Shown here: positions 50,427-59,600 of the stretch, piece after piece
How the letters are laid out: each line of letters starts with the position of its first letter
How positions within the stretch are numbered: the first letter of the stretch is position 1
Source: Streptomyces ardesiacus
GTDB lineage: Bacteria > Actinomycetota > Actinomycetes > Streptomycetales > Streptomycetaceae
Assembly: GCF_003112575.1 (NCBI RefSeq)
Contig: NZ_BEWC01000001.1
Coordinates: forward strand, 868,001 to 932,000
Direction of reading: 5' to 3'
Length of the DNA stretch: 64,000 nt
Translations under genes and position numbers: made by a program
The notes under the pieces: model-generated
Database searches by the model: none
Told to the model about the DNA's origin: nothing
Seen by the model: the letters and a program-made list of their open reading frames with translations, nothing else

Positions 50427-50468
50427 GCCCGGCCGGTGGCCCGTCGGCCGTGAGAACGGAGACCTGCC

Positions 50469-50918
50469 ATGTCTTCCCAGCCCACTCCTGCACCCGCGCG
50501 CCGCGGCGGCGCCGGCCAGGTCGTACGGGGTGCCGTGCGGGTGCTCGCCGCGGCCGGTCTGGCCGTGGACGCGTACCTGCACGCGTACCTCGCCGACCGC
50601 TACGACGCCATCGCGTCGAGTGTCAGCCAGGGCACCCTCTTCCGCCTCGAGGCGGCCCTCGCGGCGCTGGCCGCCGTGCTCGTCCTCTTCTGGCGCCGCC
50701 TCCCCGGGGACCTCTTCGCCGCGCTGGTGGCGGCCGGCGGGCTCGCGCTCCTGCTCGTGTACCGCTACGTGAACGTCGGCGAACTGGGACCGATCCCGGA
50801 CATGTACGAGCCGACCTGGTACGGCGAGAAGAAGGCCACCGTGGTCGCCGAGGCCGTCGCCGCGCTCGCCCTGCTGTACCTGTTGCTCTTCCGGCCCCGG
50901 GGCGGGCGCCGCCACTGA
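50469..50918 (+). CDS. Four-helix membrane protein
   Basis: 149 residues with four hydrophobic segments (VRVLAAAGLAVDAYLHAYLA, LEAALAALAAVLVLFW, LFAALVAAGGLALLLVYRYV, VVAEAVAALALLYLLLF). DAYLHAYLADRY and a loop GPIPDMYEPTWYGEKK are the polar parts. No family is named with certainty. ATG 50469 has GGAGACC upstream. Third gene of the lipoprotein-cupredoxin set, which suggests a membrane partner, for instance in electron transfer. Confidence 0.8.
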   Translation: MSSQPTPAPARRGGAGQVVRGAVRVLAAAGLAVDAYLHAYLADRYDAIASSVSQGTLFRLEAALAALAAVLVLFWRRLPGDLFAALVAAGGLALLLVYRYVNVGELGPIPDMYEPTWYGEKKATVVAEAVAALALLYLLLFRPRGGRRH

Positions 50919-50981
50919 CTCGGCGCGCGCCGCCGCGGCGCCCCGCCGCCCGTCGCCGGCCGCGAGGGCGCCGTCGCCGCC

Positions 50982-52928
50982 TCAGGGAGTGACGACGGGG
51001 AAACCGGGGTCCGGAGCGTCCAGGACCGACAGGAGCCTGGTCAGCCGGGAGGCGTCGCCCGTCATGGTGATGCCGTCGGTGCCCCGGCCGGCGAGCAGCG
51101 CGAGGAGCTGCGTCTTGGTCATCGTCATGGTCAGCGCGGCGTCGGGGTCGGGGCTCGCGTCGCTGGTCCAGGTGAGGACGCCGTTGGCGAGCCGAAGGTG
51201 CCAGTGGACGTCGCCGATGTGCCAGTCGATGGCCAGCCGCAGCGACCACGCCTCGGGTCCGTTGACGCGTACGGCCAGCCCGTCGATGAGCTGTCCGACC
51301 GTCAGGGCCCGGTGCAGGTCCGGGCCCGTGGTGGGCTTGGGGGCCGGTTCGGCTCCGTGCAGGAGCTCCTGGGCGCCGGTGAGGTAGAAGTTGCGCCACA
51401 CGGCGTTCTCGGCGGCCCGGCCGAGGCGGACGTAGAGCGCGGCGAGTTGCCGCTTCGCCCGCGAGTCGGACGGATCGTTGAAGACGGCGTGGTTGAGGAG
51501 CGTCACCGCGAAGCGCAGGTCCCCCCGGTCGCTGTAGTACCGGGCCCGGGCCCGCACGGCGGCCTGTCCGCCGAGGGATTCGACCCACCGCCGGGCCTCC
51601 TCGGCCGGCGGGTGTTCCCACAGGTGCGCGGGGTTGGCGTCGAACCAGCCCATGTACCGCTGGTAGACGGCCTTGACGTTGTGGCTGAGGGAGCCGTAGT
51701 AGCCGCGGTTGGCCCACACGCGCTCCAACTGCGGCGGGAGGCGGAGGCTTTCCGCGATCTCGGTGCCGTTGAGCCCCTTGTTGATCAGACGGACGGTCTG
51801 GTCGTGCAGGTAGCCGTAGAGGTCCCGCTGCCGGGTGAGCAGGGCGACGACGGCGTCGTTGCCCCAGGTGGGCCAGTGGTGGGAGGCGAACGCCACGTCG
51901 GCCGTGTCCGTGCACAGGCCGATCGACTCCGTCAGGTATCCCGCCCAGGCGTGCGCGTCGCGGACCTGGGCGCCGCGCAGGGTCAGGATGTTGTGCATGG
52001 TGTGCGTGGCGTTCTCGGCCATGCACACCGCTCGCAGGTCGGGGAGGAGGAAGTTCATCTCCTCCTGGCACTCCGTACCCGGCGTCATCTGGAAGCGGAG
52101 CCTCACCCCGTCGAGGGTGACCTCCTCCCCGGTGGCCTCGACGTACCGGGTGGGCGGTATCAGCCCGACGGTGCCGGTGGAGACGGCAGGCCCGAGGCCG
52201 CAGCCGACCTGGCCGGTGGCGTCGGTGGGCAGGTTGGTGCCGTACACGTAGCCCGCGCGGCGGGACATGGCGGGACCGGCGTAGACGTTCTCGCTGACCG
52301 CGTGTTCCATGAAGCCCCGCGGCGCGAGAACGGGTGTGCCGTCGGTGTCGTCGGGCAGGACCCCCCGGCAGCCGCCGAAGTGGTCGACGTGGGGGTGGGT
52401 GTAGATCATGGCGCGGACCGGCCGGTCCCCGCGGTGGGCGCGGTAGAGCCGGAGTGCCGCGGCCGCGGTTTCGGCGGAGGTCAGGGGGTCGATGACGATG
52501 ATGCCCGTGTCGCCCTCGACGACGGTCATGTTGGACAGGTCCAGGCCGCGGATCTGGTAGATCCGGTCCGTGACCCGGTAGAGCCCCTGGCGGGAGAGCA
52601 GGGTCGCCTGGCGCCACAGGCTCGGGTCGACGGTCGAGGGCGGGCTCCCGGCGGCCTCGGCGAGGAAGCGGTGGGCGTCCGGGTCCCAGGCGACGGCGCC
52701 CGAGGGCGTGGTGATCGGGCCGCCGGCGTACGCGGCGACGAAGCCGCGGTCGGCGTCGGCGAAGTCGGCGCGGTCGTCGTAGGGGAGATCGCCGGTGTGC
52801 GTCGGGGACGGCGTCGCGGCGGGCCGGGGTCCCGAACGCGCCTCGGACGCCCGGGCGTGGAGAGGGACGGTCGCCGCGGCGGCGCCCGCGGCGGCGGCGA
52901 CGAAGCCGCGCCGGTCCATGGCATTCAT
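50982..52928 (-). CDS. Alkyl sulfatase-type MBL-fold hydrolase (SdsA/BDS1 family), Tat-exported
   Basis: 648 residues. Twin-arginine signal MNAMDRRGFVAAAAGAAAAT. The MBL zinc motif is IYTHPHVDHFGG (about residue 175); later ligands are in ECQEEMNFL, NATHTMHN and SHHWPTWG. The dimerisation domain (LRLPPQLERVWANRGYYGSL) and the SCP-2-like C-terminal domain (WSLRLAIDWHIGDVHWHLRL) complete the SdsA1 three-domain layout. Family members cleave primary alkyl sulfates such as dodecyl sulfate to alcohols. ATG 52928 has GAAGGG upstream. Same strand as a MFS transporter and acyl-CoA enzymes, which would handle the fatty product. Confidence 0.85.
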   Translation of the reverse strand: MNAMDRRGFVAAAAGAAAATVPLHARASEARSGPRPAATPSPTHTGDLPYDDRADFADADRGFVAAYAGGPITTPSGAVAWDPDAHRFLAEAAGSPPSTVDPSLWRQATLLSRQGLYRVTDRIYQIRGLDLSNMTVVEGDTGIIVIDPLTSAETAAAALRLYRAHRGDRPVRAMIYTHPHVDHFGGCRGVLPDDTDGTPVLAPRGFMEHAVSENVYAGPAMSRRAGYVYGTNLPTDATGQVGCGLGPAVSTGTVGLIPPTRYVEATGEEVTLDGVRLRFQMTPGTECQEEMNFLLPDLRAVCMAENATHTMHNILTLRGAQVRDAHAWAGYLTESIGLCTDTADVAFASHHWPTWGNDAVVALLTRQRDLYGYLHDQTVRLINKGLNGTEIAESLRLPPQLERVWANRGYYGSLSHNVKAVYQRYMGWFDANPAHLWEHPPAEEARRWVESLGGQAAVRARARYYSDRGDLRFAVTLLNHAVFNDPSDSRAKRQLAALYVRLGRAAENAVWRNFYLTGAQELLHGAEPAPKPTTGPDLHRALTVGQLIDGLAVRVNGPEAWSLRLAIDWHIGDVHWHLRLANGVLTWTSDASPDPDAALTMTMTKTQLLALLAGRGTDGITMTGDASRLTRLLSVLDAPDPGFPVVTP

Positions 52929-53035
52929 ACGTGTGCACCCTTCTCGGGATCGGTGGCGAGGCGGAACGTGGGGAGCGGGCAGGGGCGGAGACGCACACGG
53001 GGACGCGAAGCGGGACGGGAGCCCGTCCTCGCCCG

Positions 53036-54373
53036 TCAGTGCGAGGACGGAACCCGTTCCGTGCGCAGGCCGAGCCGGCGCGCGTCCCGTTCGGGACGGA
53101 TGACGGCGACGGCCGAGGCACCCGCCGTCAGCATCACCGCGGCGGCGACGAGGAACGCGGTCGCGTACCCGGCGGACGCGGAGTCCGCCGCGTCGATGAG
53201 GTGGCCGGTGACGAAGGGGGCGATCAGGCCGGGGAGCGTGCCGGTCGCGGCGACGATGCCGAAGACGGCACCGCGCTGGGCCGCGGGGACCACCTCGGCG
53301 GCGGTCACGTAATGCAGGGGGATCGCGACGGCCACCGTGCCGAAGGCCACCCCGATCAGGACCAGGCGGACGACGCCGCCCTCGGTGAAGGGGAAGGCGG
53401 CCATGGCACAGCCCGCGACACACACCGCGACTCCCTGCGCGGCACCGCTGGACCAGCGGCTGGACACGCCGCGCGCCTTGAGGGCGTCCATGAGCGGCGA
53501 GACGGTCAGCAGCAGGACGAGGCTGAGGGCGGAGACGGCGCTGATCGCGGTCGCCACCGCCTGGGGGGCCAGGCCGAGCTGTGTCCTGAGGTAGGCCGGC
53601 AGCCAGGCGTGGGCCAGCGCGAGCGCCCAGGCGGCTCCGAAGGCGCTGGCGACGCTGCCGGCCATGGTTCCGGTGAGCAGCAGCCGGCGGTAGGGCAGAG
53701 GCTTCGGGGGCCGTGCGCCGTCCGCCCGTGGCGCACGTGCCTCGTCGTACGGTCCGTCGTGGCCCGTCCGCCACCACACCAGCGCCCACAGCAGGCTGAC
53801 CACCGCCAGGGCGGCGTACGCCGACCGCCATCCGAAGTCGGTGATGAGCCAGGTGAGTACGGGCGCGGAGACCAGCGTGCCGATCGCGGCGCCACCGATC
53901 TGCACGGCCGAGGGCAGCCCGCGCCGCTCGGGCGGGAACCACTTGTACAGCGCGTGCATCGACATCGAGGCGGCGGGGCCCTCCGCGACTCCCAGCAGGA
54001 CGCGGCCCGCGATCAGGGTCGGGACCGCCGCCACGGCCAGCACGGGCAGCTGGGCGACGGCCCACAGCAGCGCCATCACGAAGAGCATGGTCCTGCTGGA
54101 GACGCGGGAGGAGAAGAAGCCGACGACGAGTCCGGAGAGGCTGAACAGCAGGTAGAAGGAGCTCGAGATCAGCCCGTAGGTGCCGTTGCTGAGGCCCAGC
54201 TCGTCCATGATCGGGACGGCGGCGAGGCCCAGGACCGACTTGTCGGCGAAGTTGACGACCATGAAGGTGACGATCATGGCCGTCACCAGCCAGGCCCGGC
54301 GGCGGTCCGGCGGACGGACGGCGGGCCCGGGGGCCGAGAGGCCGGCGGACGCGGCGGAGGACGGGAGTGCCAT
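53036..54373 (-). CDS. MFS transporter, anion:cation symporter type
   Basis: 445 residues, 12 predicted helices. The N-terminal FADKSVLGLAAVPIMDELGLS and the loop 2-3 motif GFFSSRVSSRTM, plus AEGPAASMSMHALYKWFPPERRG, are typical for the ACS group that moves organic anions with protons (4-hydroxybenzoate, glucarate, phthalate carriers). It lies between the alkylsulfatase gene (107 bases downstream) and the acyl-CoA dehydrogenase (149 bases upstream), same strand, so uptake of the pathway substrate is likely. Confidence 0.85.
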   Translation of the reverse strand: MALPSSAASAGLSAPGPAVRPPDRRRAWLVTAMIVTFMVVNFADKSVLGLAAVPIMDELGLSNGTYGLISSSFYLLFSLSGLVVGFFSSRVSSRTMLFVMALLWAVAQLPVLAVAAVPTLIAGRVLLGVAEGPAASMSMHALYKWFPPERRGLPSAVQIGGAAIGTLVSAPVLTWLITDFGWRSAYAALAVVSLLWALVWWRTGHDGPYDEARAPRADGARPPKPLPYRRLLLTGTMAGSVASAFGAAWALALAHAWLPAYLRTQLGLAPQAVATAISAVSALSLVLLLTVSPLMDALKARGVSSRWSSGAAQGVAVCVAGCAMAAFPFTEGGVVRLVLIGVAFGTVAVAIPLHYVTAAEVVPAAQRGAVFGIVAATGTLPGLIAPFVTGHLIDAADSASAGYATAFLVAAAVMLTAGASAVAVIRPERDARRLGLRTERVPSSH

Positions 54374-54522
54374 GGGTGACTCCTGCGGGTGCGGGTCGAG
54401 CAGGGGCGGGGCGGACGACCGGGGGCGCCGGGGCGCCGCAGCGGGGACGCGCCGGGCACACGGGCGGTCCCCGGGGACGCCGTCCGGCCCTGAACCGTCC
54501 GGACGGCCGCCTCGGGTACCGA

Positions 54523-55692
54523 TCAGACGAGTGCCTTGACGATGGCGTTCTTGTGGATCTCACTGGTGCCGGTGACGATCCGGTACATGCGCAGACTGCG
54601 GAAGATCTGCTCCACCTCGTGGCCACGGGTCAGACCGTCCTTGCCGTGGATCTGCACGGCCTGGTCCGCCGCGCGGAAGCACGCCTCGGCGGTGAACAGC
54701 TTGCACATGTTCGCCTCCACCGCGATGTTCTCGCCGCGGTCCGCCTTCGCCGCGGTGGCGAGCACCATCGACCGGGCGGCGTAGAGGTCGGTGGCCATGT
54801 CGGCGAGCTTGTGCTGGACGGCCTGGAGGGCGAGCAGCGGCTGTCCGAACGCGACGCGGTTCTTCGCGTGGGCGACGGACAGGTCCCAGGCGCGCCGGGC
54901 GGCCCCGATCAGGGAGGGGCAGTGCAGCAACCGGTTGAGGGTGATGCGGCCGATGCCGATGCGCAGCCCCTGTCCGGCCTCTCCGAGCAGGTTCGCGACG
55001 GGAACGCGGCAGTCCTCGAAGACGAGGTCGCCCTCCATCCGCTGGCCCGACATGGGTACGGCGCCTTCCAGGACACGGCAGCCGGGGGTGTCCAGGTCGA
55101 CCAGGAAGGCGCTGTACGTCTCCTCGCTGTCCGCCATCCGGGCGACGACGACCGCGAAGTCGGCGAACGGGGCGGCGGAGCTGAACACCTTGTGCCCGTT
55201 GAGCACGTAGCTGTCGCCGTCCCGTGTCGCCGTGGTCCTCATACGGCGTACGTCCGAACCCGCGTCCTGCTCCGTGAGGGAGAAGCAGCAGGCGCGCTCG
55301 CCCCGGACCACCGGCAGGAGGTAGCGCTCCCGCTGCTCGTCGGTGGCGTACTTGAGGATCGCGCCGACGCGCAGCGGTCCGCCCATGTCGCCGAGGACCG
55401 AGTGGGACAAGGCGGCCCCGGAGGCGGTGAGTTCCTCCTTGAGGGCGCACAGCTCGGTGAAGTTCAGTCCCTGGCCGCCGAGTTCCGGGGGCAGGCTGAT
55501 GCCGTAGAAGCCGAGTTCGGCGCTGCGCTTCCAGACGCCTTCCAGGGTGGTCCGGTCCAGCCTGCTCTCCGGGGTGATGCCGTGGTGCCGCTCGTAGGGG
55601 AGCAGTTCGTCGGTGAGGTAGGCGCGCAGCCGGCCGACCAGCTCCTGGAGGCGGGGGTTGTCGTCGTAGCGCGGGGTGAGGGTGTAGGGCAT
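54523..55692 (-). CDS. Acyl-CoA dehydrogenase
   Basis: 389-residue flavoprotein of beta-oxidation type. FAD/substrate motifs: CFSLTEQDAGSDVRRMRTTA, VLNGHKVFSSAAPF, RVAFGQPLLALQAVQHKLAD, and the C-terminal VQIHGKDGLTRGHEVEQIFR, TGTSEIHKN. In medium-chain enzymes a Glu just before GTSEI acts as base; here it is Thr (IVTGTSEI), as in isovaleryl- or glutaryl-type relatives where the base sits elsewhere. ATG 55692 follows AGGGAAC. 14 bases after the ligase stop, so cotranscribed: the ligase makes an acyl-CoA that this enzyme oxidises. Confidence 0.85.
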   Translation of the reverse strand: MPYTLTPRYDDNPRLQELVGRLRAYLTDELLPYERHHGITPESRLDRTTLEGVWKRSAELGFYGISLPPELGGQGLNFTELCALKEELTASGAALSHSVLGDMGGPLRVGAILKYATDEQRERYLLPVVRGERACCFSLTEQDAGSDVRRMRTTATRDGDSYVLNGHKVFSSAAPFADFAVVVARMADSEETYSAFLVDLDTPGCRVLEGAVPMSGQRMEGDLVFEDCRVPVANLLGEAGQGLRIGIGRITLNRLLHCPSLIGAARRAWDLSVAHAKNRVAFGQPLLALQAVQHKLADMATDLYAARSMVLATAAKADRGENIAVEANMCKLFTAEACFRAADQAVQIHGKDGLTRGHEVEQIFRSLRMYRIVTGTSEIHKNAIVKALV

Positions 55693-55706
55693 GGGGTGTT
55701 CCCTGT

Positions 55707-57263
55707 TCAGTGGACGCGGCGCTCGGCGCCGGACCAGTAGGTGTCGCGCAGAGCGCGGCGGTCGATCTTGCCGTTGGGGTTGTGGGGCAGCGCGGCGACG
55801 ACGTCGACGGAGCGGGGCTTCTTCATGCGCGCCAGGCGCTCGGCGCAGAAGGCGATCAGTTCCTCCGGGTCGAGCGTGACGCCGGCCCGCGGGACGACGA
55901 CGGCCTTGACCGCCTCGCCCCACTGCTCGTCGGGGACACCCACGACCGCGGCCTCGAAGACGCCGGGATGCTGGTGCAGGACGGATTCGACCTCCACGGC
56001 GTAGATGTTGAATCCGCCGGAGATGATCATGTCCTTCTTGCGGTCGACGATGAAGACGTATCCGTCCTCGCGCCGCCGTGCCAGATCGCCGGTGAGGAAC
56101 CAGCCGTCGCGGAAGCTGCGCGCGGTCAGTTCCGGCTCGTTGTGGTAACCGGGGACGACGTCGGGCCCGCGGACGGCGATCTCGCCGATCTCGCCGGCCG
56201 CCACCGGGGCGCCGCCGTCGTCGACGATGCGTACCTCGGCCTCGGCCAGCGGGCGTCCGCAGGACAGCAGCAGTTCCTCGTCGTCGCCCTCGACTGCGCG
56301 GCGGTGGTCCTCCGTGGAGAGGAAGAGCACGCCCGAGGTCGTCTCGCCGCAGCCGTAGCCCTGGCCGAGCACGGGGCCGAAGAGGTCCCAGGCGGCCCGG
56401 ACGCGGGCCGGTGACATGGGCGCCGCGCCGTAGAGCAGGTGGCGGAGACTGGAGAGGTCGTAGTCCCCCGCGTTCTCCAGGGCGAGGACCGTGTTGACCA
56501 TCGTCGGGACCAGGAACGCGTGGGTCGCGCGTTCCCGTTCCACGGTGGCGAGGAACTCCGCGGCGTCCCAGCGCGGCAGCACCACGGCGCACCCGCCGGC
56601 GAAGAAGATGCCCATGAGCGGCATGCCGGAGGCATGGGTGACGGGCCCGGCGAGGATCTGCCGGTCGCCCCTGCCGACCCGGGTCGCCGCGTTCATCACC
56701 GACTTGCGCAGCAGGGCCAGCCGATTGCCGTACGTCTGCACGGCGGCCTTGAGCTTCCCGGTGGAGCCCGAGGTGAAGTGCAGGACGGCGACGTCGTCCT
56801 CGGCGCACTCCACGTCCACGGCCTCGCGGGGGGTGTCCGCGAGGAGGTGCGCATAGCCGGGGCCCAGGTCGGAGGGGCCGTCGTAGCCGATGACGTGTTT
56901 CACGCCCGAACCGGGCACCGCCCGGCGCGCCGTGTCCAGGTGTGCGGCGTCGGTGAGCAGGACCCGGGCGTCCGACTCCCGCAGCAGATGGGCGACTTCG
57001 CCGTCGCCCAGGCGGGCGTTGACCGGCGCCCGGGTCAGGCCCGCCTTGTAGAGGGCCACTTCCGTGACGACCAGCTCCGCCCGGTTGGCCGCGAGCGTGG
57101 CCACCCGCTCCCCGCGGCCCAGGCCCGTCCCGGTGAGCGCGGCCGCCAGCCGGTCGCTGTGGTCGTCGAGTTCCGCATAGGTCAGCCGGACCCCGCCGCA
57201 GACCAGCGCCTCGGCATCGGGATGGTGCTCGGCTGTCCGGCGTACGTAACGCCCGAGGTTCAT
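55707..57263 (-). CDS. AMP-dependent acyl-CoA synthetase
   Basis: 518-residue adenylate-forming ligase. Phosphate loop FTSGSTGKLKAAVQTYGN (core SGSTGKLK, about 167), QGYGCGETTSG, the hinge DRKKDMIISGGFNIYAVEVE, and the catalytic Lys in PNGKIDRRAL near the C-terminus. Activates a carboxylic acid to acyl-CoA through acyl-AMP. First gene of the minus-strand run ligase, acyl-CoA dehydrogenase, MFS, alkylsulfatase. Transcribed away from the TetR gene; an operator-like motif (57281-57304) sits 18 bases upstream of its start. Confidence 0.88.
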   Translation of the reverse strand: MNLGRYVRRTAEHHPDAEALVCGGVRLTYAELDDHSDRLAAALTGTGLGRGERVATLAANRAELVVTEVALYKAGLTRAPVNARLGDGEVAHLLRESDARVLLTDAAHLDTARRAVPGSGVKHVIGYDGPSDLGPGYAHLLADTPREAVDVECAEDDVAVLHFTSGSTGKLKAAVQTYGNRLALLRKSVMNAATRVGRGDRQILAGPVTHASGMPLMGIFFAGGCAVVLPRWDAAEFLATVERERATHAFLVPTMVNTVLALENAGDYDLSSLRHLLYGAAPMSPARVRAAWDLFGPVLGQGYGCGETTSGVLFLSTEDHRRAVEGDDEELLLSCGRPLAEAEVRIVDDGGAPVAAGEIGEIAVRGPDVVPGYHNEPELTARSFRDGWFLTGDLARRREDGYVFIVDRKKDMIISGGFNIYAVEVESVLHQHPGVFEAAVVGVPDEQWGEAVKAVVVPRAGVTLDPEELIAFCAERLARMKKPRSVDVVAALPHNPNGKIDRRALRDTYWSGAERRVH

Positions 57264-57280
57264 CGCCGCCTCCAGAGTTT

Positions 57281-57304
57281 CAGAACAACATGTTCAGTAC
57301 CAAT
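57281..57304. promoter_or_regulatory. Operator-like motif, copy 1
   Basis: GAACAACATGTTCAGTAC (core GAACA-aca-TGTTC, 57283-57295) lies between the divergent ligase and TetR genes. 17 of 24 positions match copy 2 at 58055, in front of the serine hydrolase. A TetR-family operator is the likely reading. Confidence 0.55.
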
Positions 57305-57370
57305 CGCGTTGTCGGGCAACGTACGGGCAGCGCTAGGGTCGGGTCAACGGTCCGACGAGAAGGAATCGAA

Positions 57371-58021
57371 GTGGACATGAAGCCCGAAGACCGCCGTGTC
57401 CGGCGCACGCGCGCCGCGCTCCGCCAGGCCCTGGTCGAACTGGTGCTGGACAAGGGGTTCCAGGCCGTCACCGTCGAGGAGATCACCGAGCGGGCCGACA
57501 TCGGCCGGGCCACCTTCTACGCGCACTACCGGGACAAGGAGGACCTGCTCGTCGGCATCGTCCGCGACCTCGCGCAGGACCGCGAGCGCCTGCTGCCGGC
57601 CGTGCGCCAGGCGCACGCCCAGGGCTTCACCGGTCTGCCGGTCAAGTACATCTTCGAGCACGCCACCCGGGAACGGGACGTCTACCGGGTGATCCTGCGG
57701 GGCGAGGGCGACGGCCGGGCGCTGCGGGAGTTCACCGAACTCATCCGCACCCACGCCGAGATGGCCTTCCGGGACCGGGTGGGGCAGCTCGGCGTGGAAC
57801 CGAGGATCCCGCTCGGCATCGTCGCCCGCGCCTGGACCGGCGAACTCGTCTCCGTGCTGAGCTGGTGGGTCGAGAACGACACGGGGTACACCGCCGAGCA
57901 GATCACCGCCCACCTGCGGGACCTGTCCGTCTACGGAAGGGTCTGGGCCACGGGGCTGACCCCGGTGGACGCCCCCGGGGCCGTCGACCTTCCCGGGGCG
58001 CGGGGCGCGGCACCGCGGTAG
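57371..58021 (+). CDS. TetR-family transcriptional regulator
   Basis: 216 residues from GTG 57371, behind GAAGGA; ATG 57377 is an alternative. Helix-turn-helix: RRTRAALRQALVELVLDKGF, VTVEEITERADIGRATFYAH, YRDKEDLL. C-terminal ligand domain FEHATRERDVYRVILRG...WWVENDTGYTAEQITAHLRDL resembles the TetR_C_8-like group (fatty-acid or acyl-CoA-linked repressors occur there). Divergent from the acyl-CoA ligase operon and followed by the serine hydrolase; both flanking promoter regions carry the same motif, so it probably represses both and itself. Confidence 0.88.
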   Translation: MDMKPEDRRVRRTRAALRQALVELVLDKGFQAVTVEEITERADIGRATFYAHYRDKEDLLVGIVRDLAQDRERLLPAVRQAHAQGFTGLPVKYIFEHATRERDVYRVILRGEGDGRALREFTELIRTHAEMAFRDRVGQLGVEPRIPLGIVARAWTGELVSVLSWWVENDTGYTAEQITAHLRDLSVYGRVWATGLTPVDAPGAVDLPGARGAAPR

Positions 58022-58054
58022 TCGCGCCGGGCCGGTCGATCCCTTCCTCCGTTC

Positions 58055-58078
58055 CTGAACAACGTGTACGGTATCGAA
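58055..58078. promoter_or_regulatory. Operator-like motif, copy 2
   Basis: CTGAACAACGTGTACGGTAT, 38 bases before the serine hydrolase start, matches copy 1 (57281) at 17 of 24 positions, with the shared core GAACAAC-TGT-C-GTA. Suggests the same repressor acts here. Confidence 0.5.
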
Positions 58079-58115
58079 CTCACGATGAGCTGATTCCGAA
58101 CGAGCGGAGCGACAC

Positions 58116-59289
58116 GTGACCGGCACGGACTCCTTGGCCGACCTCGTCTGGGCACGAGGATTCACCGACCCGGCCTGGGCACGGCGGCACACGACGGCGG
58201 GCCGGGAGATCATGCCCAGCCGTCGCGTCTGGCGCGGCCGGCGCGGCCCCGGCGACCTGCCCGCGTCGCCGCCCGGCCCGCTCGACGGCCTGAGCGTCAC
58301 CGGCTCCCACGGACGCACCCTCTCGCTGCCGGAACTGCTCGCCGAGGCCGAGACGGACGCCCTGCTCGTCCTGCACCGGGGCAGGCTCGTCCACGAGCAG
58401 TACCTGCACGGTTACGAGGCCCACGTCCCGCACTTCAACGCCTCGGCCGCCAAGTCCTACCTCGGTCTCCTGGCGGCGACCCTCGCCCACGAAGGACACC
58501 TCGACCGCACCGCCCGGGTCGCCGGGTACGTGCCCGAACTCTCAGGCACCGCCTTCGGAGACGCCCGGGTCGACGACCTGCTGCACATGGGCACGCGGAT
58601 GAGCTACGCCGGCCGCCCGTACGACAAGGCCCTGGAGGCGCAGCGCTACTTCGCCGTCCTCGCCCCGCGACTGCGCCCCTACGGCTACTCGGGTCCCGGG
58701 ACGATCCGCGAACACCTCGCCACCGCCAGGGCCACCGGCGAGCCGGGTGAGGAGTTCCGCTACGAGAACGGCAACGTCGAGGCGCTCGCCGAGGTGCTGC
58801 GCCGGATCACCGGGGTCAGCACCTCGGCGCTGATGTCGGAGATGATCTGGTCCCGGATCGGAACGGAGGAAGACGCCTACTACCTCGTCGACGCGGACGG
58901 TGCCGAGGCGGCCTGCGGCGGCTTCGCGGCCACCGCGCGCGACGTGGCCCGCCTGGGCGAACTCGTCCGCTGCGGCGGGGCCGTCGGCGGTCGCCAGATC
59001 CTGCCGGAAGCGGTGACCGCCCTCGTCGCCGGCGTCCCGGAAGGCTACCCGCGCCGTGTGCGCTTCCCCGCGGCACCGCCCGAGTCGCCGGCCACCCTCT
59101 CCTACCACGACCTGTGGTGGATCCTGAACGACCCCTACGGATCCTTCATGGCCAGCGGTATCCACGGGCAGCGGCTGTTCGTCTCACCCGGCCTGGAGCT
59201 GGTCGTCGTCCACTACGCCTCCCAAGTGGTCTCGCCGGCGGTCCCCCAGGTCCCCCTCGTGCAGGCGTTCCTGTCGATCGGCACGCACC

Positions 59290-59300
<11 letters not shown>
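58116..59300 (+). CDS. Beta-lactamase-fold serine hydrolase (NylB/EstB-like)
   Basis: 394 residues. Class C beta-lactamase/esterase family VIII motifs: SxxK as SAAK in FNASAAKSYLG (about residue 110), YxN as YEN in FRYENGNVEAL (about 211), and a C-terminal SGIHGQRL in place of KTG. The pattern with SAAKSY and MSYAGRPYDKA resembles 6-aminohexanoate-dimer hydrolase (NylB). Cytoplasmic, GTG start. It cleaves esters or amides; the shared operator with the acyl-CoA ligase operon suggests it releases the acid that the ligase activates. Confidence 0.85.
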
Positions 59301-59439
<139 letters not shown>

Positions 59440-59453
59440 GCCACCGACTGTGC

Positions 59454-59477
59454 AGCCTGACGCCACGTGAGGGTCAA
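59454..59477 (-). promoter_or_regulatory. MerR-type promoter, second copy
   Basis: On the minus strand: TTGACCCTC, six bases, CGTCAGGCT, identical blocks and spacing to 41426-41449. It ends 14 bases before the MerR stump start. The remaining gap to 59600 holds nothing else I can name. Confidence 0.55.
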
Positions 59478-59600
59478 CAGCGGTGGAGTGCCTCGGCGGA
59501 GTTCACGAGCCCGGCGGCCCCGGGCGGGGCGAGGCGGCCGGCGGCTTCGCTCCTGGCACCGCCGCCCCGCGGCACGGCCGGCCCGCCCGGGGACCGGCGC

